From positions 372,001 to 436,000 of the forward strand of contig CAVWCR010000003.1 in assembly GCA_963753575.1 (NCBI GenBank): a stretch of 64,000 bases of DNA. The letters run 5' to 3'. The notes under the pieces were generated by a model. It did no database searches and was not told the origin of the DNA. It was given only the letters and a program-made list of their open reading frames with translations. Numbering within the stretch: the stretch's first letter is position 1; each line of letters begins with the position of its first letter. A program made the translations under genes and the position numbers. Shown piece after piece: positions 26,622 to 34,324 of the stretch. Source of the stretch: VAZQ01 sp963753575 (lineage in GTDB: Bacteria > Pseudomonadota > Alphaproteobacteria > Rhizobiales > Xanthobacteraceae).

Positions 26622-27553
26622 GCGCCGACATCGCCATCGATGTCCACGGCCTGACCAAGTCGTTCGACGGCCGCAAGGTGGTGCGCGACCTGTCGATGCA
26701 GGTCAGGCGCGGAACCATCTACGGCTTTCTCGGTCCCAACGGCTCCGGCAAGACCACGACCATCCGCATGCTCACCGGGCTGCTCACACCGGATGAAGGC
26801 GAGGGTACCTGTCTCGGCTTCAACATCCGCACCCAGGCGGGCGAGATCAAGCGTCACGTCGGCTACATGACGCAGCGTTTCAGCCTCTATCAGGATCTCT
26901 CCGTGCGCGAGAACCTCGAGTTCGTCGCGCGGCTCTATGGGCTCGCGGAGCCGGCGAAGGCGGCGCATGCCATGGTCGAGCGGCTCGGGCTCGCCGGCCG
27001 CGATGGGCAGCTCGCGGGCGAATTGTCGGGCGGCTGGAAGCAGCGCCTTGCGCTCGGCGCCTGCACGCTGCCGAACCCGCAGCTTCTCCTGCTCGACGAG
27101 CCGACCGCCGGCGTCGATCCGAAGGCGCGGCGCGAGTTCTGGAACGAGATCCATGCGCTGGCCGCGCAAGGGCTCACGGTGCTGGTCTCGACCCACTACA
27201 TGGACGAGGCCGAGCGCTGTCACGAGATCGCCTATATCGCCTACGGCGTCCTGCTCGTGCACGGCACCGTCGATCAGGTGGTGGCCGGCTCCCATCTCAC
27301 GACCTACACGGTGAGCGCGGCGAACGGCGACAGTCTTGCCAAGTATGCGGAGGAGCTCGCGCGCCGGCCCGGCGTCGACATGGTGGCGCCGTTCGGCACG
27401 AGCCTGCATGTCTCGGGCCGCGACCACGCGGCGCTTGACGCCGCGATTGCGCCCGATCGCAACCGGCCGGACCTGGTGTGGGCCAAGTCGCAGGCCTCGC
27501 TCGAGGATGTCTTCATCGACTTGTTGGCCAAGGCGCAGGACAACTTCCAATGA
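26618..27553 (+). CDS. ABC-2 type exporter ATPase
   Basis: A 311-residue ATPase with Walker A GPNGSGKTTT, Q-loop in MTQRFSLYQDLSV, signature LSGGWKQRLALG, Walker B LLLLDEPTAGVDP and the H-loop in STHYMDE. It starts at GTG 26618 after an AAAGGAG site and overlaps the HlyD stop. It is the YbhF-like motor for the downstream permease. The last about 80 residues are an accessory domain typical of drug-export ATPases. Confidence 0.9.
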   Translation: MSADIAIDVHGLTKSFDGRKVVRDLSMQVRRGTIYGFLGPNGSGKTTTIRMLTGLLTPDEGEGTCLGFNIRTQAGEIKRHVGYMTQRFSLYQDLSVRENLEFVARLYGLAEPAKAAHAMVERLGLAGRDGQLAGELSGGWKQRLALGACTLPNPQLLLLDEPTAGVDPKARREFWNEIHALAAQGLTVLVSTHYMDEAERCHEIAYIAYGVLLVHGTVDQVVAGSHLTTYTVSAANGDSLAKYAEELARRPGVDMVAPFGTSLHVSGRDHAALDAAIAPDRNRPDLVWAKSQASLEDVFIDLLAKAQDNFQ

Positions 27554-27569
27554 GCACGGAGGTGAGGCC

Positions 27570-28688
27570 ATGAGCGGTTTCTGGCGTCGCACCGGCGCGA
27601 TGCTGATCAAGGAGTTCATTCAGCTCAAGCGCGACCGCGTCTCGTTCGCGATGATCATCATGATCCCGCTGGTGCAGCTCGTTCTGTTCGGCTACGCCAT
27701 CAACACCAATCCGCGCAATCTGCCGACCGCCGTGCTGTTGCAGGAGCAAAGCGATCTCGGCCGCTCGATCCTGCGCGCGCTCGAGAACACTCGCTATTTC
27801 AAGATCACGCATCAGGTCCACAACGAGGCCGAGTTTGACCGCCTGCTGGCGTCCGGTGCGGTGCTGTTCGCAATCGAGATTCCGGCGGGCTTCGAGCGCG
27901 CGGTGCGCCGCGGCGACCGCCCCGCGATCCTGGTCGCGGCCGATGCCACCGACCCGGTCGCGGCCGGCTCGGCGGTGTCGGCGCTCAACGGCGTGGTGGC
28001 GAGCGCGCTCCAGCACGACCGTGCGCTTCCTGACACCACAAGCACGCTGTTTGAGGTGCGCACCCACGCGCGCTACAATCCGGCCGGCGATACGTCCCTC
28101 AACATCGTCCCGGGCCTGGTCGGCACCATTCTCACCATGACCATGCTGATCTTCACGGCGCTCTCGGTCACGCGCGAGGTCGAGCGCGGCACGCTGGAGA
28201 GCCTGCTCTCGATGCCGATCACCCCGGTCGAGATCATGCTCGGCAAGATCATTCCGTATATCGTCGTCGGATTCATCCAGGCGAGCCTGATCGTCGGGCT
28301 CGGCATCGGCCTGTTCGGCGTTCCGGTGCTGGGAAGTCTCACGCTGCTCGCGTTGCTGAGCACGCTGTTCATCACCACCAACCTGTCGATCGGCTACACC
28401 TTCTCGACGCTGGCGCAGAACCAGCTGCAGGCGATGCAGATGTCGATCATGTTCTTCCTGCCGAACATCCTGCTCTCCGGCTTCATGTTTCCGTTCGCCG
28501 GCATGCCGGTGTGGGCGCAGTATGTCGGCGAATGCCTGCCGCTCACGCACTATCTGCGCATCGTGCGCTCGATTCTGCTCAAGGGCGCGGCGCTACCCGA
28601 TCTGCACTACGACGCGCTCGCGCTCACCGGACTGATGCTGATCGCCATGACGATTGCGGTGACGCGCTTCCGGCGCACGCTGGATTGA
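27570..28688 (+). CDS. ABC-2 type exporter permease
   Basis: A 372-residue permease of the YbhS/YhhJ type. The N-terminal transmembrane helix (MIIMIPLVQLVLFGYAI) is followed by a large periplasmic domain (about residues 50-175). Five more membrane helices follow, with the ABC-2 core pattern (FTALSVTREVERGTLESLLSMP within 180-205, and LPLTHYLRIVRSILLKG near the end). A GGAGGTGAGG site precedes the ATG. Only one permease is present, so it probably works as a homodimer with the ATPase and HlyD adaptor. Confidence 0.9.
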   Translation: MSGFWRRTGAMLIKEFIQLKRDRVSFAMIIMIPLVQLVLFGYAINTNPRNLPTAVLLQEQSDLGRSILRALENTRYFKITHQVHNEAEFDRLLASGAVLFAIEIPAGFERAVRRGDRPAILVAADATDPVAAGSAVSALNGVVASALQHDRALPDTTSTLFEVRTHARYNPAGDTSLNIVPGLVGTILTMTMLIFTALSVTREVERGTLESLLSMPITPVEIMLGKIIPYIVVGFIQASLIVGLGIGLFGVPVLGSLTLLALLSTLFITTNLSIGYTFSTLAQNQLQAMQMSIMFFLPNILLSGFMFPFAGMPVWAQYVGECLPLTHYLRIVRSILLKGAALPDLHYDALALTGLMLIAMTIAVTRFRRTLD

Positions 28689-28753
28689 CCTCGATGTCTC
28701 TTGGTCGGCTACCGGCGATTGCGGTGGCTGCGGGTGCGCGCTAGCCTTGTACC

Positions 28754-29365
28754 ATGACAAGCGAAGCGGTCCTGTTGGTACATGGGCATGGAGCGCACCC
28801 GGTGCTGCTCGAGCCGTTGCGACGCGCCTTGCAGCGACAGGGATATCGTGCGGTGAGCTGGCGCTATGCGAGCCTGCGCGGATCGATCGAGACACACGCA
28901 GGACGGCTCGCGATCAAGGCCAAAGCGCTGGACGAGGATTGCAGTGTGGAGCGGCTGCATTTCGTCGGCCACAGCATGGGGGCGATTGTTGTGCGACGCG
29001 CGCTTGCAATCGCGCGGCCGCGAAAGCTTGGCCGCGTCGTGCTGCTGGCACCGCCCAATGGCGGCGCGCGGTTGGCGGACCTGGCGCTGCGGTTGTTCGG
29101 CCAACGTCTCAACGCGGCGCGGGAGCTTTGCTCGCGCCCGGACAGCTACGTGAACCAGCTGGCGCCGCCGGGAGATCTCGACTGCGGTATCATCGCGGCG
29201 GCGTGGGACCACGTCGTGCCGCTCGCGTCGACACACCTGCCGAGCGAGCGCGATCATATCGTCCTTCGCAGCCTGCACACACTGCCGCTACATTGGCACA
29301 CTCCGGCGCAAGTGGGGAACTTCCTGCGCGAAGGACGTTTCCTGCGCGAGAGCGGCCAACGATGA
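28754..29365 (+). CDS. Alpha/beta hydrolase, lipase-like
   Basis: A 203-residue cytoplasmic alpha/beta hydrolase. The oxyanion-hole region is LLVHGHGAHP, the nucleophile elbow is GHSMG (Ser74), the acid is probably Asp152 in AAAWDHVVP, and the base is a His in LRSLHTLPLHW (His175 or 180). The pattern resembles triacylglycerol lipase/PGAP1-type enzymes, but the substrate is unknown. It stands alone between the ABC exporter and the convergent metallo-beta-lactamase-fold gene. Confidence 0.8.
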   Translation: MTSEAVLLVHGHGAHPVLLEPLRRALQRQGYRAVSWRYASLRGSIETHAGRLAIKAKALDEDCSVERLHFVGHSMGAIVVRRALAIARPRKLGRVVLLAPPNGGARLADLALRLFGQRLNAARELCSRPDSYVNQLAPPGDLDCGIIAAAWDHVVPLASTHLPSERDHIVLRSLHTLPLHWHTPAQVGNFLREGRFLRESGQR

Positions 29366-29408
29366 CCTCGGTTCCGCAACGCCCCTTCAGGGCGACCGCA
29401 GGTAGAGG

Positions 29409-29442
29409 CAGGCCGGTTCGGCGCGAATGCCAAACCGGCCTG
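29409..29442. terminator. Possible bidirectional stem-loop between convergent genes
   Basis: CAGGCCGGTT (29409-29418) and AACCGGCCTG (29433-29442) form a perfect 10-bp stem with a 14-base loop. It lies between the stops of the hydrolase and the metallo-beta-lactamase-fold gene. There is no clear T tract. Confidence 0.45.
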
Positions 29443-29491
29443 ATCGATCGTAAAACGACGGGTGTCGTAAAGCCTTCGTCTGCTCTGAAGC

Positions 29492-30460
29492 TCAGCAGCC
29501 GCCGGCGCACTTGCCTTTGCTGTCAAACTCCATGGTCTTGCCGCTCAACGGCGCGTGCACCGGCACCTTGGTCGCGGCCTTGAACGCCGCCGTCTTGGTG
29601 TTCGGCAAGATCTTGCCGTCTTTGGTCGCCATCTCGTTGGCGTGCGACGCGATCACTTCGGCCGGCTTCACCAGCTCGTTGATCACATAGGCCGCTTCGG
29701 TCGGGCCGGTCGAGAAGGTGCCGCCGATATTCATGACGGCAAGCTTGGCGCCGAACTCACGATGGACGACGAGGTCCTGATCCGCGATCACTCCGGTGTC
29801 GCCGGACAGATAGACCGTGAGCCCATTGGAGAAGCGCAGCACGTAGCCGCCGGGCGGGCCGATATAGGCGGTGAGACCACTCTCTTCCAGCTCCTTGGCG
29901 ATGCCGCCGGAGAGGAATTCCGGAGAGATGCCATTGCTGTGCGCGGCCGGCACGCTAAAGATGGAAACGCCGCCAAGCTTGGCCATGCCGCCGAAGCGGA
30001 CGAGAGCCACCTGCTTTTTGTCGCCGCCAGCCGCCGGAATCCTCTTGGAAAACCAGCTGTTCATCTCGCCGCCGACGAAAAACTTCGCCTTCTTGGCAAC
30101 CACGATCTTCTCGGTGTTCGAGCTCGGCGTATCCTTGACTGCCGTTTTCGGGCTGCCGCAAGTGCCGGCATTGGCTGCGTCGGGATGCGCGTCGCCGAGA
30201 TGATCGGCATGGACGTGGCTCAGGAGCACGCCGTCGATCTTGCCGAGCCGTGGGTCGTCCGCCCCGCGCACGGTGCGGCCGGCATCGTAGAGAATCCGCG
30301 TGCCGTCGGGGTCCTCGAACACGATGGCGCGGTCGTTCCGGCAGAATTCGCCGTCATGGCTGCCGAGCGGGGTGACCTTCACGTTGGCCGCCAACGCCGG
30401 CTGCACGGCCGCGCCGGTCAAACCAAAGAGCGTCGCCGCGAGTAACAAAGTTCGATGCAT
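29492..30460 (-). CDS. Secreted metallo-beta-lactamase-fold hydrolase
   Basis: A 322-residue protein with a signal peptide (cleavage near PALAANV) and a metallo-beta-lactamase fold of the L-ascorbate lactonase/UlaG-like branch. The metal motif is LSHVHADHLGD (HxHxDH), with later ligands in VPAAHSNG, YLSGDTG and ASHANE. A C-terminal Cys pair (KCAGGC) is unusual. It is probably periplasmic, with unknown substrate. GGAGGAGA precedes the ATG at 30460, which also begins the signal peptide. Confidence 0.83.
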   Translation of the reverse strand: MHRTLLLAATLFGLTGAAVQPALAANVKVTPLGSHDGEFCRNDRAIVFEDPDGTRILYDAGRTVRGADDPRLGKIDGVLLSHVHADHLGDAHPDAANAGTCGSPKTAVKDTPSSNTEKIVVAKKAKFFVGGEMNSWFSKRIPAAGGDKKQVALVRFGGMAKLGGVSIFSVPAAHSNGISPEFLSGGIAKELEESGLTAYIGPPGGYVLRFSNGLTVYLSGDTGVIADQDLVVHREFGAKLAVMNIGGTFSTGPTEAAYVINELVKPAEVIASHANEMATKDGKILPNTKTAAFKAATKVPVHAPLSGKTMEFDSKGKCAGGC

Positions 30461-30769
30461 CGTCTCCTCCAAATCAGCTATTCCCCAGATGAGTCCGGAA
30501 GCTGCGCAAGCTGTTGCGCCTTTCTTCTCGCCTTCTAAAGCCAGAGTTGATGACGCCGACGACAGCCATGATCCCCGGCACGCCGACCGGCGCCACAAGG
30601 CTGATCTCGCCATTTTCCTTGGCCTTTGGCCACATTCTTCCCGTCAGGGGCGACTTCGTGACGCACGCTGAAAAAAACGTGGGCCGCACTGGAAATGGAG
30701 GTCGGAGCGCCCCCCTTACGCCCGACATCCGACCTATTGGCGCCGAATGTGGCCCGGCGCAGCGACCAG
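30461..30769. other. Intergenic region
   Basis: Lies between the metallo-beta-lactamase-fold gene and the M24-fold gene, both on the minus strand. No convincing gene, operator or RNA structure was seen. It presumably holds the metallo-beta-lactamase-fold gene promoter. Confidence 0.4.
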
Positions 30770-31996
30770 CTACTGCTTGTGCGCCACGCTGGTCGGGATG
30801 TGGTTGAGCTCTTCGCAGCCGCTCTCCGTCACGATCACGGTGCCGCCGATATTGACCCGATGCTGCCCGACGCAGGCGTTCGGCTCGAAGGCGAACACCA
30901 TGCCGGGCTCAAGCACCGCCTTGCGGTGACGGACGGCGCTCGCGCCGGCAAACCGCACATCGAGCTTGGGCTGGTTGACCTCGGTGCGGCCGGCCAGGAA
31001 ATGCGGTCCGAGCGAATGCACGAGCGGCGTGTAGCCCCAGCATCCGGCCGACTTATGCGGCTCCTCCATGGCGGCCACGAGATCGGCGAAGGTGATGCCG
31101 GGCTTCAGCGCCTTGATGCCGGCCTGGTATGAGTCGCGCGCGACGCGCTCACACTTGAGGTTCGTCTCCTCGAGCGGATCGAGCGCGACCGTCATCTGCA
31201 CCTGGACCTCCTGGTTGCCGCAGAGCGGCATCAGCTCGGCCTGCATCAGGTCGCCGCGCGCGAGGATGCGCGGCGCTTCGCCGGTCGTGGTCCAGCGCGG
31301 CGGACCCCACGACAGCGTGTGAGGGCCCGAGTTCATCACGATCATCGGGTAGCGCAGCCCGATGCCATGACGCAGCATCTCGCGCGTCGCCTCGGCGAAC
31401 ACCACTTGCTCGCCGACGCCGGGCGCGGCGACCTCGACGACCACGCGGCAGGCGGCTTCGGCGGCTTGCGCGGCGTAGCGCACCTGCGCCATCTCCTCGT
31501 CGCTCTTAACCAGCATCAGATGGCTGAACTCTTCCGAAATATCCTCCCAGCGCGCCTTCGGCAGCGCCGCGGTGAGCTCTTCCCAGAAGTTGGCCGGGAT
31601 GGCGCCATAGATCTCGGTCGGCGCCTGCGAGCGCAGTCCGACGACGCCGAGACGGCTCTCGGCGAGATGCTTCTCGCGGATGACCTCCGCGACGCCGACG
31701 CCGCTGGTCGCCACGCGATAGTCGTCAACCCACAGCTTGTGTCCGCGCTCCTGTGACCAGCGCGCGCGCATCACCCGCAGATGCGCCCAGGTGATGACGA
31801 CCGGATCGCCCTCGAGCGGGAAGACGACGCAACCTTCGTTGTAGTCGTCGCTGATGTAGGTCTCGTACATCTCGCGCGAGCGGAATCCCGCGACCAGAAG
31901 CCCGTCGAAGGAGCGCTCGCGCATGAGCCCGCGCACGCGCGCCCAGCGGCGGTCGCGTTCGGCAAGCGACAAGGTCGGCGGCTGCATGTGAGGCAT
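30770..31996 (-). CDS. M24 (creatinase/aminopeptidase P) fold protein lacking metal ligands
   Basis: A 408-residue two-domain protein: an N-terminal creatinase-like domain and a C-terminal pita-bread domain. Of the five usual metal ligands, the two Asp positions read Glu and Gln (QAELMPLCGNQEVQVQMT) and the last Glu position reads Gly (RVNIGGTVIVTE). His (VHSLGPH) and Glu (FAFEPNA) remain. This fits metal-independent creatinase-type hydrolases of C-N bonds better than a prolidase. The substrate is unknown and it has no operon partners. Confidence 0.8.
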   Translation of the reverse strand: MPHMQPPTLSLAERDRRWARVRGLMRERSFDGLLVAGFRSREMYETYISDDYNEGCVVFPLEGDPVVITWAHLRVMRARWSQERGHKLWVDDYRVATSGVGVAEVIREKHLAESRLGVVGLRSQAPTEIYGAIPANFWEELTAALPKARWEDISEEFSHLMLVKSDEEMAQVRYAAQAAEAACRVVVEVAAPGVGEQVVFAEATREMLRHGIGLRYPMIVMNSGPHTLSWGPPRWTTTGEAPRILARGDLMQAELMPLCGNQEVQVQMTVALDPLEETNLKCERVARDSYQAGIKALKPGITFADLVAAMEEPHKSAGCWGYTPLVHSLGPHFLAGRTEVNQPKLDVRFAGASAVRHRKAVLEPGMVFAFEPNACVGQHRVNIGGTVIVTESGCEELNHIPTSVAHKQ

Positions 31997-32350
31997 GGCG
32001 ATGATGTCCCCGAGAGCATTCCAAGCGAAGCGGCCACTCTTACTGTGTCAGAGAGACGGAGGTTGTTATTATGCCCTCCCCTTGCAAGAGGGAGAATGGT
32101 GATAGCGAAGAAAACAGGCCGCTAACGGGGTTTTTCGCCGAGGCGGCCACCGGAGTTGTTCGCAGTTTTTCCAGACGCGTGCGACCCGTATTCTCTGGCG
32201 CTGACTATGCCAAGTCCTATTGTTGCGGCGACCAATGTCAGTGGAAATCTGTTGATCCAAATTGTCAGGCGAGACAAAGCGTGCATTACGCTGCATCACT
32301 CCGACCGCAGCGGTCAATATACGGGAGCTGTTCCCGCGTCTCGTCCCCCG
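31997..32350. other. Intergenic region
   Basis: About 350 bp between two minus-strand genes. It includes CCCTCCCCTTGCAAGAGGGAG (in 32071-32095), a short imperfect palindrome of the type scattered in such genomes. No gene was seen. Confidence 0.4.
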
Positions 32351-32689
32351 TCAATAGCAAAAGACTGAGTTGCCGTACCGACTGCAATAACGCCCATTGG
32401 GACCATAAGTCGTATTCCCATACGTGGCCCAAGAGTTTCCACGATTGTCGTAAACGCTGTTTCCATATCGGCTGAACGAAGAACCGTCGGTCCCGTAGGT
32501 CATGTTACCATACGTGGTCCAAGAATTTCCGCGATTGTCATAAACAGTGCTTCCATATCTGCTGTACGACGATCCGTCCGAACCATAAATTGTGTTTCCA
32601 TATTGGTTGTAAGACGTTTGAGCTGGAGCAGAAGCAATCAAAGCTAGGTTCGCACACAGTGCTGTTGCAAACACGATCCAAGCTTTCAT
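32351..32689 (-). CDS. Small secreted Tyr/Gly/Asn-rich repeat protein
   Basis: A 112-residue exported protein: signal peptide to about residue 24 (cleavage near APAQ), then a mature part built of repeats. The unit is about 30 residues, containing SRYGNSVYDNRGNSW and TYGNTTYGPDGSS-like segments, with two near-complete copies and a partial third. The aromatic/Gly/Asn pattern suggests a beta-rich extracellular or surface repeat protein. Function is unknown. A TGGAGG ribosome site sets the start at 32689; the same repeat is visible in the DNA as about 90-bp units. Confidence 0.72.
   Translation of the reverse strand: MKAWIVFATALCANLALIASAPAQTSYNQYGNTIYGSDGSSYSRYGSTVYDNRGNSWTTYGNMTYGTDGSSFSRYGNSVYDNRGNSWATYGNTTYGPNGRYCSRYGNSVFCY
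32385..32620 (-). repeat. Approximately 90-bp tandem repeats inside the secreted repeat protein gene
   Basis: Segments such as CCATACGTGG and CGATTGTC(A/G)TAAAC recur about every 90 bases and encode the YGxxxYDNRGNSW units. Copies have diverged by several bases, so the duplication is not very recent. Confidence 0.6.
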
Positions 32690-33026
32690 GTGAGCCTCCA
32701 AATTCCTGGGTAATGCGTTGACTACCAATCATTGCGCTCGGAGCAGATGCACCCATTAAGAGCAATGCGGTGTGGCCCAACTGGCCCTCATTTCCTGCTC
32801 TCACTATACCCCCTCTCGCGGGAGAGGGCAGCGCTTGGCGATCAACAAACACCGCGGGGTGAGGGGGGTAGACTCCCCCGTGTTGAACGGCGGAGCAACC
32901 CTCTCCTAGCATAAGGGCGTCTGCGCCCGTCTTCGCGGGCTATGCGGAGAGGGCACCATAACGTGCAGCGCAGTTCTCGGCGGCGCTGGCATTGCAGTCC
33001 GCCCATTGTTCCTGGTGCAAATAAGG
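32690..33026. other. Intergenic region
   Basis: Holds the promoter side of the secreted repeat protein. A GC-rich stretch contains CCCTCTCGCGGGAGAGGG (about 32811-32828), a hairpin of dispersed-repeat type. No gene was seen. Confidence 0.4.
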
Positions 33027-34019
33027 CTATTGCACCTTGATGTGGGCGCCGCGGATCACCTTGCCCCACTTGTCGGTCTCTTCGACGATGAGCTTGCCGT
33101 ATTCGGCCGGCGTCATCGGCACCGGCACGCTGCCGAGATCGGCGAAGCGTTGCTTGATCTTTGGATCGGCGAGGCCGGCGTTCACCTCTTTGTTGAGTTT
33201 CTCGATGATGTCGGCGGGCGTGCCGCGGGGCGCGCCCAGTCCGTTGCGCAGGCTTGCTTCATAGCCCGGCACGGACTCACCGACGCTCGGAACGTCCGGG
33301 AACGCGGCCGCCCGATCGGCGGTCGTCACCGCGAGCGCCCGCACCTTGCCGTCCTTGATCAATCCGGCGGCGCCCGCGAGCGCGACGAAATAGACCTGCA
33401 CCCGTCCGCCGATGAGGTCGGTGATGACGGCCCCGTCGCCGCGATAGGGAACGTGTTGCATGTCGACGCCGGCCATCGCCTTGAACAGCTCGCCGGCGAC
33501 ATGGTTGGCGGTGCCGATGCCGCCCGACGCCATGTTGAGCTTGCCGGGATTGGCCTTGGCGTAGGCGATGAACTCCGGGATGGTCTTGGCGGGAAACGTG
33601 GGACTGACCACCATCACGAAAGCGCTGCGGCTCAGGCTCGCGACCGGCGCAATGTCGCGGATGAAATTGAAGCGCAGATTGCTGTAGAGCGCCGCGTTGG
33701 TGAAGGCGGCGGTGCTGGCCATGAGCAGCGTGTAGCCGTCGGGCGCTGAATTCACCACCGATTCGGTCGCGATATTGGTGCCGGCGCCCGGGCGGTTGTC
33801 GATGACGACCGGCTGGCCGAGCCGCTCCGACAGCCATTGCCCGATCAGGCGTGCATAAAGGTCGAGCCCGGTGCCGGCCCCGAAGCCGACAACGATGTGC
33901 ACCGGGTGGCTGGGATAGGCTTGCGCCCATGCGCCTTGCGACCAGGTAAAGTGCGCGGCGGCCGGAAGGATGGCAGCGCCCGCTGCCCGCTGCAGGAATT
34001 GGCGGCGTGAGTTTTTCAT
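33027..34019 (-). CDS. Bug-family (TctC) periplasmic solute receptor
   Basis: A 330-residue tripartite tricarboxylate transporter receptor of the Bug family. It has a Tat-like signal (NSRRQFLQRAAG), then YPSHPVHIVVGFGAGTGLD, IDNRPGAGTNIATESV, DGYTLLMAS, VPYRGDGAVITDLIGGRV. Such proteins bind carboxylates or other small acids. No TctA/TctB membrane genes are nearby, so it is an orphan receptor, as is typical of this family's expansion. GGAGGGG precedes the ATG. Confidence 0.88.
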   Translation of the reverse strand: MKNSRRQFLQRAAGAAILPAAAHFTWSQGAWAQAYPSHPVHIVVGFGAGTGLDLYARLIGQWLSERLGQPVVIDNRPGAGTNIATESVVNSAPDGYTLLMASTAAFTNAALYSNLRFNFIRDIAPVASLSRSAFVMVVSPTFPAKTIPEFIAYAKANPGKLNMASGGIGTANHVAGELFKAMAGVDMQHVPYRGDGAVITDLIGGRVQVYFVALAGAAGLIKDGKVRALAVTTADRAAAFPDVPSVGESVPGYEASLRNGLGAPRGTPADIIEKLNKEVNAGLADPKIKQRFADLGSVPVPMTPAEYGKLIVEETDKWGKVIRGAHIKVQ

Positions 34020-34294
34020 GACGTCCCCTCCACGCCGGCAAGGCTATCCCAAACCCCGCCGTTCAATAAAGCGTCACGATCACCGTGTCAGGGCCCTGAA
34101 ATCAGGCAGGCTCATGCAATCGTCCGAGGTTTGACGCGGTTATCGGCGCCTGCCGCCACGGTGGTTGAACGTTCAAATCCGCGACACCTGTCACACAAAA
34201 ACCGCAAGTTGACCCGCGCTTACTGCCGGCGCGAATAGCGCATTGCGGGGGCCTGGAGGTCGTATAAGCCTTCGATCTTTTCACGTGGTGGCCC

Positions 34295-34324
34295 ATGATT
34301 CCAATATTCATGATTCCAATATTC
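34295..34324 (+). repeat. 15-bp tandem duplication at the aminopeptidase start
   Basis: ATGATTCCAATATTC occurs twice in perfect tandem, giving two in-frame start codons (34295 and 34310) and MIPIFMIPIF. No strong ribosome site precedes either, so which ATG is used is open. Confidence 0.9.

Noticed and set aside
30474..30728. Minus-strand frame in the gap before the metallo-beta-lactamase-fold gene
   Set aside because: No ribosome site; probably intergenic repeat sequence read by chance.
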